Below are positions 59,038 through 60,000 of a DNA stretch of 60,000 nt, piece after piece (the first letter of the stretch is position 1; every line of letters begins with the position of its first letter). Made by a program: the position numbers and the translations under genes. Below the pieces are notes generated by a model. It did no database searches and was not told where the DNA came from. It worked only from the letters and a program-made list of their open reading frames with translations. The DNA comes from Bolinopsis microptera (Eukaryota; Ctenophora; Tentaculata; Lobata; Bolinopsidae): assembly GCF_026151205.1 (NCBI RefSeq), contig NC_087074.1:18863240-18923239 (forward strand), read 5' to 3'.

Positions 59038-60000
59038 CTATCTTGTGTCCCTTCCACTATTACTAAAAGTTTTGCCACCGCTAACTAAAAAAGCAGCCTC
59101 TCTCTTCAGATCAATAGCATACTGAATGTCCTGGCTGATCTTGAGGCTGGTTTTCTGAGAGTTACAGTTGAGTTTGGGACAAGAGTCAGGAGCCATATTA
59201 AAAACACCTGGCGGAGGCAGAGTATCGTAGATCTGTATAGCTAGGTTATGTTCTGTAGTTCCACCGTTATTCCGGGGAGCATACACACACTGTCCTATCG
59301 AGTCTAATATGATCTCCTTCACAACCTTGTTACCAGATTCTCTCTCGATAAGTCTGACCCGCTCACTGGACACCAGGATCTTGAGGCGGGTGTTCACCAC
59401 ACACCAGGAAATGAACTGTTCCTCACGTGACTTGCGGTTCAGTTTCCACAGAGTAGCCATGCCTTGTGCTGTGTCTATGGAGAAGATTGCCAGGATCTCT
59501 CCACTGCAACATCGAGGCAGCCGTATTCTTTTTATCTCTCCTGAGAAGAAGAAGAATATCGTTATGTTTCTTCTTGTTTATTGTAATTGTAAAACAAAAC
59601 GTGTTAACACCAAATTATGGTTATACTGTTTGGTTGCTGAGTAGAAATACACTTACCGATACTGTGACTAGATCGAGTACTCTGCGTAATGGCCAGTGTA
59701 GTCCCTGAGGCAAAGTCGAGTAAACCAGCAGCTGGTTTAGCAACAGTTCCAATGAGACCTTTAGCTAGTCCGGTCACTGCCCCCGTCACTCCGTCTTGGT
59801 TAATCCCTCTCACTATAGAACTGGGAATGCTGGTAAGCCCTCCGATAAGTCCACTTCTTAACCCCTGCCATCCTGCTCTCAGACTTGCACTTGAACCATC
59901 CAAAACCCTCAGAGCTCGCTCCACTTCAACTGTGAAGTCTATGTGTCCGGGGGTGTCTATCAGGTTCAACTGGTTACCTGTGAAAAAAATGGAATTTCAC
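59038..60000 (-). CDS. Chimeric GFM1/VPS13 gene, copy 4, cut by the window end
   Basis: Only the last exon (59038-59540) and the fusion exon (59657-59977, intact GTAAGTG donor and CACAG acceptor) are inside the window. The sequence is closest to copy 3 but has a normal donor. The 5' exons lie beyond 60000. Confidence 0.8.

Larger units (their letters stand above)
45654..60000. repeat. Segmental tandem array, four or more units of about 4 kb
   Basis: Units begin at TAAAGATGGCAGATCG: 45654, 49752, 53817 and 57789. Lengths are 4098, 4065 and 3972 bp, with 2212 bp of the fourth before the window ends. All are head to tail and nearly identical. The length differences are accounted for by a 33-bp deletion in unit 2, and in unit 3 a net 9-bp loss, a 1-bp loss, and a 116-bp deletion between direct repeats. 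Unit 3 resembles unit 2 at its start and unit 4 further in, as expected from unequal crossing-over. Confidence 0.97.

Overview
This is nuclear DNA from an invertebrate animal. The genes are split by short introns with GT..AG ends. They include an adhesion-type GPCR with a GPS motif, a FAM149-type cilium gene, and pieces of mitochondrial EF-G (GFM1) and VPS13. The window is AT-rich and full of DNA transposons, with interstitial TTAGGG-like tracts. A cnidarian or another early-branching animal would fit, but the species cannot be fixed from sequence alone.

Layout. 1-6.1 kb, minus strand: a FAM149B1-like gene rebuilt from nine exons whose splice phases agree; an intron holds a 1.5-kb inverted-repeat element carrying about a dozen copies of one short motif. 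8.9-9.9 kb, minus: an unrecognised two-exon nuclear protein with a PIP-box-like motif. 10-34 kb: a transposon graveyard. It holds a hAT MITE with an 8-bp target duplication, a 5'-truncated LINE, a Ty1/copia reverse-transcriptase remnant split by a MITE, telomere-repeat-bearing MITEs, a 2.7-kb foldback array, and a hAT/BED transposase pseudogene split by a 4.4-kb foldback element. That foldback element is itself invaded by a 2.2-kb element with a 1.6-kb GGA microsatellite. 34.0-35.4 kb: a Tc1/mariner-like element; its deleted derivative sits in a GPCR intron at 40.5-41.2 kb. 35.6-36.8 kb, plus: a three-exon LURP-one/tubby-like gene. 38.2-45.1 kb, minus: a 13-exon adhesion GPCR (signal peptide, PAN/apple-like module, sushi-like module, GAIN/GPS, seven TM segments) with an apparent one-base frame break in exon 3.

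45.65-60 kb is the most striking part: a head-to-tail array of at least four units of about 4 kb (the fourth is cut by the window end). Each unit carries a chimeric minus-strand gene in which the first exons of mitochondrial EF-G (P-loop, switch I, DTPGH box) run in frame, inside one exon, into the C-terminus of VPS13. Copies 2 and 3 carry independent splice-site lesions flanking the same fusion exon. That exon has phase-1 ends on both sides, so skipping it keeps the frame.

The genes do not form one pathway. The shared theme is heavy mobile-element traffic in introns plus a recent segmental tandem amplification.
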